From: Philonthus cognatus
Taxonomy: Eukaryota > Arthropoda > Insecta > Coleoptera > Staphylinidae
Direction of reading: 5' to 3'
Length of the DNA stretch: 64,000 bases
Assembly (NCBI GenBank): GCA_932526585.2
Contig: OW052242.1
Location: forward strand, 53,872,975 to 53,936,974
A program made the translations under genes and the position numbers. The notes beneath the pieces are model-generated. The model had not been told where the DNA came from. It saw only the letters and a list, made by a program, of their open reading frames with translations, and did not search any database. This document shows positions 20,809 to 29,055 of this stretch, piece after piece (positions within the stretch are counted from its first letter, which is position 1; every line of letters starts with the position of its first letter).

Positions 20809-23571
20809 TTATTTTAGTTGTGAAGTGTCGCTTAAAAGGTACTCGTCAATACTATAAAATCCATTGCATATTAGGAAGTGTTTGATTGATTTCCAAAATG
20901 CGTTTAACGGGAGAGATTTTACTGTTTCTGGTAGAACATTATACAGCTTGGGCCCACAATAGTTTAGACCGTTACGTGACTTACTCAGTCGCAATCTAGG
21001 AATCTCGATAAGGGTTCCAAATCTAGTATTATGTTCATGTTTTTGGTTTTGTTTTACATATAAATTAAAATGTGTATGTACATAAGTTACGCATTCCAAG
21101 ATAAATAAACATGGTAAGGTTAGTACTTTTAGATTAATAAAGGCCTGTCTACAATCGTAGCGATAATTGATAGATGCGAGAACCCTTATTGCACGTCGTT
21201 GTAGTTTGAAAAGCCATATAGTAATACTGGAATGGCCCCAGACCAATATGCCATACGTAAGATGACTTTGGCATTGGGAATAGTACACTTGAAGTATGGC
21301 ACTATTAGGAAGCCAATTTTTTAACTGCCTTAACGCATATACAGATTTCGATACTTTTTTTGCAGTTTCTAGTTCGTGTTTGTGCCAGTTTAATTTGCTG
21401 TCAATATGGACCCCAAGAAATTTAACAGTACTTAAAGCTGCATTCCGTTTTAGGGAGAACACAACGTGCGTAGATTTCTCCGGATTTAGAGATAGCCTAT
21501 TGGCAACAAACCAGTTGGAAGCTTTCTGCACTGAAGTAGCATTAATTATTTTTGCATCGCTATCTGTTTGTGCACAAGATTTTATTGTGGTATCGTCTGC
21601 GAACAGGATAATAGAAGATTGATCCAACTGAAATGATAAATCATTTATATAAATTAAAAATAACAGTGGCCCCAGGATTGAGCCCTGGGGTACTTCACAT
21701 ATTACTTCTAATTCACTTGACGCGGTGTTGTTCACATGTACTTGTTGAAATCTATAGCTCAGATAGGAATTTATTAACCGGCAGCTTTCGGGATGGAAGT
21801 TGTAATAGTATAGCTTCCGCAAGAGGACGCCGTGAGAGACACAGTCAAAAGCTTTACTGAGGTCCAGAAAGGTTGCCACGGAACACGATCCAGTTTCAAA
21901 CCCCTCGTATATTTCCTCAGTAAGCGCAATGACTGCATCCCTAACAGACCGACCCGTACGGAAGCCAAACTGCTTGCAATTAATTAGGTTATAGCAATCT
22001 AGATATTCTACAGTCTGTTCAAGTATAATTTTTTCTAGTACTTTAGATATTATAGGCAACAGCGAGATGGGCCTGTAGTTGTTGCAGTTAGATGTATCAC
22101 CCTTTTTAAAAATTGGAATAACAATAGCACGTTGCAGACACTTTGGAAAAGTACCCGATTCTATGCAGCTATTCAGTAGTTTTGTCAAAGGAAGTATAAT
22201 AACGTCAATTATATTTTTTAACATAGATACATTCATTCCGTATATGTCGCGGCTTTTTGAGTTTTTTAATTTACAAACTGTGTTTCTCACAACAAAAGGG
22301 CTAACTTTTTTGAACTTAAAATATATGTTTGAGTTTGCCCTTAGTTTACTCATAAGTAAGATTGGCGAGTCGTTTGTGGCAGGAAGACTGTTGATTAGTT
22401 TGTTAACCACTTCTGTAAAAAATGTATTAAAAGTATTGCAATTAATATCACATTTGGTATCACAGTAAGTCTTGTTGTTCATAGATATTACTAATGACCA
22501 TATAGCCTTAGGTCTATTTGCAGCCTCGTATATATATTTTCCATTGGCAAGTACCCTAGCGTTTTTAAGACTAACATTATATTTATGTTTTAATGCTTTA
22601 TATTGACTTCTTAATTCGGGATATCTTGAACTAGCATCTCTTAGTAAAAACAGGTTTTCTCGCATTAATCTTAGACTATTATTGTACCATTTTATTTTGA
22701 CAGATTTTTTGATTATTCTTACTTCTTTTTCAGGAAAGGACTCATTGATTGAAAGTTGGATAATACTGATAAATGCATTACATTTATCTTCAATATTGTT
22801 ATTTACATCATCGATGAAGTTCCAATTTTGAATACTCAGCAAGTTGTAAAAAGTAAACTGACCATGCTGGGTTATTGGTCTTACTTTGCGTTTACAGGGT
22901 ATGTCATTAACTACGTTTAAATTCACCTTAACATTTATACCTATATGATCTGAAAGTCCTGCATCGATAGCCTCTATTGATAGGTCGTTTGAGTTTATAT
23001 TGGTAAATATATTGTCTAATGTGTTTTCGCATCTGGTTTTAAAGAATACTTTTCCGGTAAGATTGTAGGAACTGAGTAAGTCACTGACAGCTGTGGCCCT
23101 AGAATCATTTGAATTAAATAAAACATTAAAATCTCCACCTAGAATTATATGTTTGTTTATGTCAACCATATTTAGTATTGAGCCTAATGTAGTTAAAAAG
23201 TCTTTGAAATTTCCTGAGGGTGATCGATATAAAATTATTAAAATAATATTTAGTTCTGGCAGGAATGATGCAGCTACTTCACAGTGAAGTTCATTCGATA
23301 AATCGTTGAGATGTTCCAATGGTTTGAAAGGGATATTATTCCTGATTAGTTGCATTACCCCTCCGTGTATATGAGTGCTTCGTGCATAATAAGATGCTAC
23401 TTGAAAATCGGTAATATGTATTGACAGGGCTTCATGATTGTCTAACCAGTGCTCGCTCAAACAAAGAGAATGAAACGTGTTATGATGTTCAAACAGAAAT
23501 GCTGCAATTTCATTGATTTTGTTTCTTAGACATTGCATATTCATGAAACATAAGTTTATCTCCCTGGTCAA
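20809..23571 (-). CDS. Non-LTR retrotransposon ORF2: endonuclease and reverse transcriptase
   Basis: It nicks target DNA and copies the element RNA by target-primed reverse transcription. The 920-residue frame has no stop or frameshift. Residues 1-220 form an APE-like endonuclease: E40 in LSEHW, Y115 in ILYRSP, D147 and N149 in GGDFNV, D186 in LDNIF, and D208-H209 in GLSDH. The RT spans about 430-730: RAIVIPIFKKGD (480-491), NNYRPISLLP (497-505), FGFRTGRS (534-541), FLDLSKAFD (567-575, D569), VPQGSILGPLLF (627-638) and the catalytic FADD at 656-659. The C-terminal part resembles the jockey/CR1 tail. The frame begins at a TTG; the first ATG is at 23544 (residue 10), and the frame stays open upstream across the ORF1 end, so the true start is uncertain. 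Confidence 0.93.
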   Translation of the reverse strand: MTREINLCFMNMQCLRNKINEIAAFLFEHHNTFHSLCLSEHWLDNHEALSIHITDFQVASYYARSTHIHGGVMQLIRNNIPFKPLEHLNDLSNELHCEVAASFLPELNIILIILYRSPSGNFKDFLTTLGSILNMVDINKHIILGGDFNVLFNSNDSRATAVSDLLSSYNLTGKVFFKTRCENTLDNIFTNINSNDLSIEAIDAGLSDHIGINVKVNLNVVNDIPCKRKVRPITQHGQFTFYNLLSIQNWNFIDDVNNNIEDKCNAFISIIQLSINESFPEKEVRIIKKSVKIKWYNNSLRLMRENLFLLRDASSRYPELRSQYKALKHKYNVSLKNARVLANGKYIYEAANRPKAIWSLVISMNNKTYCDTKCDINCNTFNTFFTEVVNKLINSLPATNDSPILLMSKLRANSNIYFKFKKVSPFVVRNTVCKLKNSKSRDIYGMNVSMLKNIIDVIILPLTKLLNSCIESGTFPKCLQRAIVIPIFKKGDTSNCNNYRPISLLPIISKVLEKIILEQTVEYLDCYNLINCKQFGFRTGRSVRDAVIALTEEIYEGFETGSCSVATFLDLSKAFDCVSHGVLLRKLYYYNFHPESCRLINSYLSYRFQQVHVNNTASSELEVICEVPQGSILGPLLFLIYINDLSFQLDQSSIILFADDTTIKSCAQTDSDAKIINATSVQKASNWFVANRLSLNPEKSTHVVFSLKRNAALSTVKFLGVHIDSKLNWHKHELETAKKVSKSVYALRQLKNWLPNSAILQVYYSQCQSHLTYGILVWGHSSITIWLFKLQRRAIRVLASINYRYDCRQAFINLKVLTLPCLFILECVTYVHTHFNLYVKQNQKHEHNTRFGTLIEIPRLRLSKSRNGLNYCGPKLYNVLPETVKSLPLNAFWKSIKHFLICNGFYSIDEYLLSDTSQLK

Positions 23572-23618
23572 GCTAGCATGGTTAGAACTGGCTGGAAGTC
23601 TAACAGGCGAGTCGGTGT

Positions 23619-24662
23619 CTATGTTACGCTTTTGCTCGCTTCGCGCGAAGGAAAATTTGCATTGTTATTCGGCTTGAAAATGAATCTTCTTACTTTAATA
23701 CCAGAGGGCCAAGTTTCTTCATTCATTAATATGTTTCGATGCTTAAAATCCGCTCCTAATTTGAAAGCTTTATTTTGACCCTTGAGGTTTAACTCCTCGA
23801 TATGTACCGAGTCAATATCGGGGTAATTGTCCTTCATGTAGGTTTTAATCGTTTCTGTGTTGACGCTGGAGTCGCAGTTTCCAATGTAAACCCATGCAGT
23901 TTTATTAGGTGCGCGAAAATTATTTTCTGTTTCCCTTTTACCGGTCACTATGTGCTGTGTTTTTTTTTTTGTAAGTTTTTACCTTCCATTCTTCGTTTGT
24001 TTCTGCTACGTTAATTTGAGCCGCGCAGCGAGTTGGCGTTAGAACAAAATTCACATTTTTTGCGGACATATCATCAGTGTAAGAAGCATGTTTAGTTTTT
24101 CTTGTGAGCGCTGGCTTCGGCTGAGCGCGGTTATCCTTAAAATTGTCTGCGTTTAAATGGGTGGCTGGGGGCGTCTGCGTTCAACGGCTGGATCTGATCG
24201 GCGAAACTGCTTATTGTTGGCAGTAGAGCCAACGTTTATTTCTCCTTCCTTGTCAATAATTTTATTATTTTCGATTTCGGCTCTAGGTTTCTTCGCTTCT
24301 GTCGTACTTTTGTGATTTTTAATCGACTGTTTATGGGATTGTATTTCTCTGTCTTTTAATTTCAGAATAGAATCTAATCTCTGTACCTCACATTCCAGAT
24401 GGGTGTTGTTTTTCCGCATTTCGCAAATCAGAGACTTTAGCAGCGTTGATTCATCACTACACTCATTTGAGGTTAATTCTTGCTGAGCATCTAAGAGAAC
24501 TTGGTTACAGCACTTCTTTGATCTTCCACTGCAACTTTTATGATAGGTTGCACCACACTTTGTGCAAACATAGCCAGACTTGGCTATGCTGCCACATTTA
24601 CACACTTTAACTATATTATTTGTTAATAAATCACTAGGATGATTCTCTTGCTTGTCGGCCAT
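23619..24662 (-). pseudogene. Non-LTR retrotransposon ORF1, PHD-like finger, frame broken twice
   Basis: ORF1 of such elements binds the element RNA. The first frame (24662-24153) starts MADKQENHPS and has a Cys/His cluster (CKCGS, CTKCGATYHKSC, KKCC) like a PHD finger. A charged, probably coiled-coil stretch around ECEVQRLDSILKLKDREI follows. The frame then shifts near 24155, continues as NADNFKDNRAQPKP to NEEWKVKTY, and shifts again at an 11-T run (23960-23970). The last piece (to 23619) reads KTAWVYIGNCDSS, AFKLGADFKHRN and WPSGIKVRRFIF, an RRM-like ORF1 C-terminal domain typical of these elements. Two one-base shifts therefore separate three collinear parts of one protein. It overlaps the upstream extension of the ORF2 frame. 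Confidence 0.8.
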
Positions 24663-24720
24663 TTTCGATTTTTTTACAACTCCAATACTTTATTTTGTAA
24701 CCAATTGTACATTTCTGACA

Positions 24721-25734
24721 CGAAGTGTCCATTATCAATGGTTTGATACTAATACGAAAAATATACATTTTACACTCATATATATACACTAAAAAATTAG
24801 GGAATTAGAGGGTGTCGGTAGGGGGTGTGGTTATGGTGGTAATAAATAATTTTAGCCGAAAAAAGGTTATCTGTGGGTAAGTAGGTACGTGTTTGATGGG
24901 GATTCCAAGGGATTAGGAAAACACCCGAGTTTCAGGTGGACACACTAAATCTAATAAAACATTTTCGAGCGGACTTAAATCGAAATTTAACAGTAGGTTT
25001 TCTTGTTTTTTCATTTGAATTGCCTCCAACATATATAAATGATAGTGTGTTTATTGTTTCAATAGTTTTACGTTTTCTAAAATGAACGCAAGATTTTGCA
25101 ACATTTCGAGCTTGCTTACTAAGGCAATTGTATTTATTCCTATGGTGTGTGACGTTTACCTTTAAGCATGTCTTAAAATATAAGTCTGACTTTACAAAGT
25201 TGAGTATAACGAAAAATGGTGCTATTGAGCATTAGTCGCTTGATATTAGTCAAGATTTAAAACTTAGTTGACTAATATTAGCATCTGATTGACAGACTAA
25301 TAATAACATATCGCATACCTAGAATATGACAAGTCAAAAATCACAAATTTTGGGAAAACGCATTTTGAAGCTTTGGGTTCCGAAAATTGCTTATAAAATC
25401 GTTAATTTTTGTTTTTTTTTTATTGACTTGCACCCACCAATTTCTAAGGAATCTAGCCGTCATATCCACCAGCAATGAGCGCATAAAAAACCTGAGTAAA
25501 GCTCTGGCATGATTGTTGAAGAAAAAAGAATAACTATTCTTTTTTTACAGTACTTTCTTGGAAATTTGGTCTATTGCCTTGAGTTTTCACACTTTGTTGT
25601 CTATCTTAGTTCAAAAAAACGTAATCCGAAAATTCCTAACAAAAGCAACGGCAAGGAATAAAAACTATACAAAATGGGAAAAATGGAAAATCCTTTCTTA
25701 CATTTTCCACTTTTAATTAGGTATGCGTATGTAG
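24721..25734. other. Unassigned, with a small TAGTCA-rich MITE
   Basis: Mostly unrecognised. At about 25228-25322 TTAGTC/GACTAA motifs end in CATATCGCATACCTAG. A related piece in inverse orientation lies at 28361, on the other side of the hAT-like element. GTATGTAG at 25727-25734 is the left target duplication of the next element. Confidence 0.45.
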
Positions 25735-25904
25735 CAGAGCTGGGAAGGATTCGAATCATTCAGGATTCGATTCCCGGATTCGAATCCTTTTAGAGGATTC
25801 AAAAGAGGTATTCGAATACTTTAGTGAAAACGGATTCGTGATCCGGATTCGTTACATTTTTTTAAAAGGATTCATATTCGAATCCAGACGTAGATGATTC
25901 TAAT

Positions 25905-26030
25905 CCTTATAAAAGGATTCGAATTCTTATAAAAGGATTCGAATCCCTATAAAAGGATTAAAATTCTTATAAAAGGATTCGAATCCTTATAAAAGGAATC
26001 GAATCCTTATAAAAGGATTCGAATCCTCAT
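25905..26030. repeat. Subterminal array of GGATTCGAATCCTTATAAAA units
   Basis: About seven near-identical 18-20-bp units, each containing the palindrome GGATTCGAATCC, lie about 170-300 bp inside the left end of the hAT-like element. Arrays of this kind are typical transposase-binding sites; binding itself is inferred. Confidence 0.8.
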
Positions 26031-26249
26031 ACACAGATTCAAATCCTCCCAAATAATTCGAATCATCACTATTAGGGCTGGGATTCGAATTCGATTAATT
26101 CAAATAGTTAAATATTCTAATATGAATATTTAAATCACTAAATTATTCATATTTGAATATAAATATTGAAATTTTGTAATAATTCAAATATTTGTGAATG
26201 CATATTTGGTTACTTAACCATGAACAATTTCCAAACGTAATAGTATATT

Positions 26250-26450
26250 TTTAACTTCACTTGAAATCAGTGTTTTATACGCGTGGCGCATGAAGTAAAA
26301 TTTCGAGTTTAGAAAAGCCCCGTGAAAATTTGTCTCGGGTCGCTGCGCGACCCTCGACAAATTTTCTACGCGGGGCTTTTCTAAACTCGAAATTTTACTT
26401 CATGCTTAGTCTGGGAGTGGACAACACTCGTTTGAACTTTAGATTTAACT
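26250..26450 (-). repeat. NFB hairpin copy, GTCGAGGG loop subfamily
   Basis: The spacer (GAAATCAGTGTTTTATACGCG) precedes hairpin arms at about 26289-26404. The loop is TCGGGTCGCTGCGCGACCCTCG-like, and the outer flank TTAGTCTGGGAGTG follows. The arms are almost perfectly complementary. Confidence 0.85.
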
Positions 26451-26518
26451 ATTTTAAAAAATCGAGTAATAAATTATTCATTGAAATCATAGAAAATGAT
26501 GCAAAATTTTAAATAAAA

Positions 26519-26565
26519 TTAACTTTTAGAGTTAACTTTATAATTTGCTCGGCTCTTAATGGGTG
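26519..26565 (-). repeat. PiggyBac-like terminal motif (weak)
   Basis: Read on the minus strand: ACCCATTAAGAGCCGAG, then AAATTATAAAGTTAACTCTA. The same motif appears at 51877, 57579 and 63856. At 57579 it begins TTAACCC, the pattern of a piggyBac target site plus terminus. The assignment is tentative. Confidence 0.35.
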
Positions 26566-26695
26566 AATATTCTATTCCTTATAAAAACCGTATTTATTTA
26601 ATATTAAAGTTACATTTGATACAATAACAAACTGTGAATAAATCGACAAAAATCTAGAAATATCGAAATTCTTGACATATAGAAAATCTTGACGG

Positions 26696-26835
26696 TCCAC
26701 TCCCAGACTAAGCATGAAGTAAAATTTCGAGTTTAGAAAAGCCCCGCGTAGAAAATTTCACGGGGCTTTTCTAAACTCGAAATTTTACTTCATGCGCCAC
26801 GCGTATAAAACACTGATTTAAAGTGAAGTTAAAAA
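26696..26835 (+). repeat. NFB hairpin copy, short CCCCGCG loop subfamily
   Basis: The flank CCACTCCCAGACTAAGC is followed by perfect arms at about 26712-26794 joined by GAAAATTTC, then the spacer GCGTATAAAACACTGATTTA. One of the cleanest hairpins in the window. Confidence 0.88.
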
Positions 26836-26879
26836 TGCACTGAAAACCAACCCAACTTCGATATTGTTTCAAAATTGGA

Positions 26880-27090
26880 TGTTTTCTTTCCTATCCATGC
26901 TGTAAACCTTTAGATATTCGTTGTTTTCTTGTAAAGAAACTTCAATTCCCTGTAGTCCTTCGGTTAGTAATCTAGAGTGATCCTTTAATTTGAAACTTCT
27001 AAGAACGAGTGTTGTCCACTACCAGACTAAGCATGAAGTAAAATTTCGAGTTTAGAAAAGCCCCGCGTAGAAAATTTGTCGAGGGTCGCT
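26880..27090 (+). repeat. NFB left half, cut in the loop at 27090
   Basis: The terminal flank (TTTAGATATTCGTTGTTTTC), CCAGACTAAGCATGAAG and the proximal arm run into GTCGAGGGTCGCT. The copy then stops exactly where the palindrome at 27091 begins. The matching distal arm is absent, so the palindrome either inserted with deletion or recombined here. Confidence 0.8.
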
Positions 27091-27507
27091 GTGTGTGGAA
27101 TGAACAGGTACACAAAAATGGAATGAGTGAAAATGATGGTCGGTATTTATAGGTAAAAAAGGGGATTATGTCATTAGCAGGTATGAAGACTGTGAGACCT
27201 TATTATTTACCTTACGGTACAGTTCAAACAAGATAAATTCAAATTCAAATCTATTTGAATTCGAGAAAATAAGCTTACGCTTCTTATAGTTTGCACACTT
27301 TAAACATATGTTTAAAGTGTGCAAACTATAAGAAGCGTAAGCTTATTTTCTCGAATTCAAATAGTTTTGAATTTGAATTTATCTTGTTTGAACTGTACCG
27401 TAAGGTCTTATATTCTTCAAACCTGCTAATGACATAATCCCCTTTTTTACCTATAAATACCGACCATCACTCATTCCATTTTTGTGTACCTGTTCATTCC
27501 ACACACA
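27091..27507. repeat. 417-bp head-to-head palindrome, Penelope-type terminal repeat
   Basis: The left arm 27091-27307 and right arm 27308-27507 are reverse complements apart from a few small insertions in the left arm. The centre is AAACATATGTTT. Each arm carries a TATAAATA box pointing outward and the ends read TGTGTGTGGAATGAACAGG and its complement. Part of an arm (AACAAGATAAATTC to GTTTGCACACTTTAAA) recurs at 54724-54800. Head-to-head terminal repeats followed by a hammerhead motif are the arrangement known for Penelope-like elements, so I assign it there provisionally. Confidence 0.75.
27452..27459 (+). promoter_or_regulatory. TATA-like box in the right palindrome arm
   Basis: TATAAATA is followed within 20-30 bp by TCACTCATTCC, an insect-type initiator candidate, and 110 bp later by the hammerhead motif. 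A mirror-image box lies at 27144-27151 in the left arm. Promoter activity is inferred. Confidence 0.45.
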
Positions 27508-27570
27508 ACACTTTTTCCAAGTAAGTTTGTTTTAATTTTATTCCTAATTTGTTAAACGTCATAAGCAAAG

Positions 27571-27609
27571 CTATACTGAAGAGAGATAAATCTCGAAACG
27601 CGTCTATAG
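27571..27609 (+). ncRNA. Type I hammerhead ribozyme, all core nucleotides present
   Basis: Stem I is CTATA (27571-27575) pairing with TATAG (27605-27609). The core CTGAAGA is at 27576-27582. Stem II is GAGA-TAAA-TCTC (27583-27594). GAAA follows at 27595-27598, and a minimal stem III is ACGCGT (27598-27603). The predicted cleavage site is after C27604. Every invariant core base (C3, U4, G5, A6, G8, A9, G12, A13, A14, A15.1-U16.1, H17) is present. The very short stem III is characteristic of hammerheads in Penelope-like elements and retrozymes, which often act as dimers. It lies downstream of a TATA-bearing palindrome arm. Confidence 0.85.
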
Positions 27610-27865
27610 ATGGCCTAAGACATTAGTTTTAATCCAAGTCCGTTCACTTTTAATTTGTTGCTATCTCTCCTTTCATTTTAAATTGTATTGTTAGTTGGTT
27701 TGAAGAGAATTTGACCTAAACGTTACATATACTTTAATAGCGTTGTAACAAATCAAATTAAATAAGATTTTAAATATGTCATTGTATAATTCAATATCCG
27801 GAGGTGTATTTGCACGGGAAGTAGTTGTTTCAATGGATATTTATCGTCTTAAATTGTCTTATTAA

Positions 27866-27930
27866 TTTAGACACTGTTTGCATTTTCACGAATAGTTTTT
27901 TCGTAATCTTATATATTACATATATCATTA
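27866..27930 (+). repeat. Distal segment of the hammerhead-bearing element
   Basis: TTAGACACTGTTTGCATTTTC, ACGAATAGTTTTTTCGTAAT and TATATATTACATAT match 54868-54930, where the same segment is one arm of a palindrome. It probably marks the far end of this element. Confidence 0.55.
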
Positions 27931-28360
27931 TTAATTAAAATCATTATTTATTCAGATATTTAGTCGGTAAATGAACATTTTTGTTACTAGAAATTCATGG
28001 AATAAAATATTACTGGTTGCAAATAATAGATTCAAATTTATTTTTAAAGGATTTGTATCCGTGATTCAAAAATAAGGATTCGAATCTTTGATTCGAATCA
28101 TATATTTCACTTACGAATCCTTTATTCGAGTATTCGTGATTCGAATCATATTAGGTGATTCGGATTCGTGATTCGAATCCTGTTTTTGAGGATTCATCCC
28201 AGCTCTGGTATGTAGTGTGTACTTGAAAAACTATGCACACTGAAAATACTCAGTCGCAACTACTGACTATAATATCACGCTGCTATGGGTGGGGTCGTTC
28301 CCTCCCTGGCGTAGAGTAGCTAACTCAAAAACAGTTTTTTTGACTTGTCACAGTACTATC

Positions 28361-28470
28361 CTAGGGGTGCGATATGACTAATAATTAATGACTAAATTAG
28401 TCATGACTAAATAATTTATGACTAATTTAGTCATTAGTGACAAAAAAAATATTCAACTAATGCCCAACTC
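28361..28470 (+). mobile_element. Small TAGTCA-palindrome MITE
   Basis: It begins CTAGGGGTGCGATATGACTA and is filled with TGACTAAATTAGTCA-type palindromes to about 28440. It is the inverse relative of 25228-25322. Boundaries are approximate. Confidence 0.4.
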
Positions 28471-28929
28471 TGATTTGGACGAACTTAATAAAGCACAATA
28501 GTTTATTTAAATTTTTTATGATATTCATATTTTTTTACAATTTATGTAAACACAATTTTTCATAAGTTTTTAACAAAGTTCATTATATTTTGTTTTTTTG
28601 TTGAGTGCTCAAAATTCTGGCTACGTTCATGCAAAAGTTGTAAGAAAGTCACCTAAAACATATATTGGATAAACGTTGGGACAACATTTTAACTATATAG
28701 ACACTAGACACTTTCTACTAAATCTACTAGACGTTTTCCAATATTCTACTAACTCTACTCAAGCATTATTATTTTGATTCGACGTTTCTTAAGTTTTTAA
28801 TTTAGTTTGGTATGACAATCACTTAAAACATATTTTGGGCAAATGTTAGTAGACAATTTTAACTACAGTAGAGTTCAGAAACTTTTCACTAACCCTACCA
28901 GACGTTTTACAATAATCTATACTTTTTCA
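28471..28929. other. AT-rich, nothing recognised
   Basis: No gene or known repeat. ACTCTACT and CTACTAGACG phrases recur loosely. Confidence 0.3.
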
Positions 28930-29055
28930 AGTTCAAGTTGGCACTAAACAAATTTAAGTTAGCAATAATCAAAATCAAGTTGTCACTCATCACAATCAAG
29001 TTGCATTTGATTAATGACAACTTGATTTGGATTATTGCCAACTTGAATTTGACAA
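28930..29055. repeat. Imperfect foldback with CAAGTTG/CAACTTG motifs
   Basis: AAGTTAGCAATAATCAAAATC and TCAAGTTGTCACTCAT are mirrored by TGACAACTTGATTTGG and ATTATTGCCAACTTG, giving a roughly 120-bp inverted repeat with mismatches. Confidence 0.5.

Larger units (their letters stand above)
20633..24720 (-). mobile_element. CR1/jockey-group non-LTR retrotransposon, nearly full length
   Basis: Two reading frames lie in tandem on the minus strand: a zinc-finger ORF1 (broken) and an uninterrupted endonuclease/RT ORF2. The 3' UTR ends near 20633, where the element strand reads ATACTTACTTACTATTG, a short simple-repeat tail as seen in this group instead of poly-A. The 5' end is placed loosely just upstream of ORF1 because no target duplication was recognised. 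The intact ORF2 suggests recent insertion. Confidence 0.8.
25735..28207. mobile_element. Non-autonomous hAT-type element, 2473 bp, with nested insertions
   Basis: The left terminus CAGAGCTGGGAAGGATTC and the right terminus GATTCATCCCAGCTCTG are inverted repeats (CAGAGCTGGGA exact). They are flanked by the perfect octamer GTATGTAG at 25727-25734 and 28208-28215, which fits the hAT pattern nTnnnnAn. Both subterminal regions are rich in GGATTCGAATCC. No transposase is present. The inside holds two NFB hairpins, a half NFB, a piggyBac-like terminal motif, and a long palindrome with a hammerhead ribozyme. Related pieces lie at 1-2350, near 59512-59657 and from 60174. Confidence 0.88.

Noticed and set aside
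25905..26030. CRISPR-like regular repeat
   Set aside because: Units are contiguous without unique spacers and belong to the subterminal array of a hAT-like element in eukaryotic DNA.
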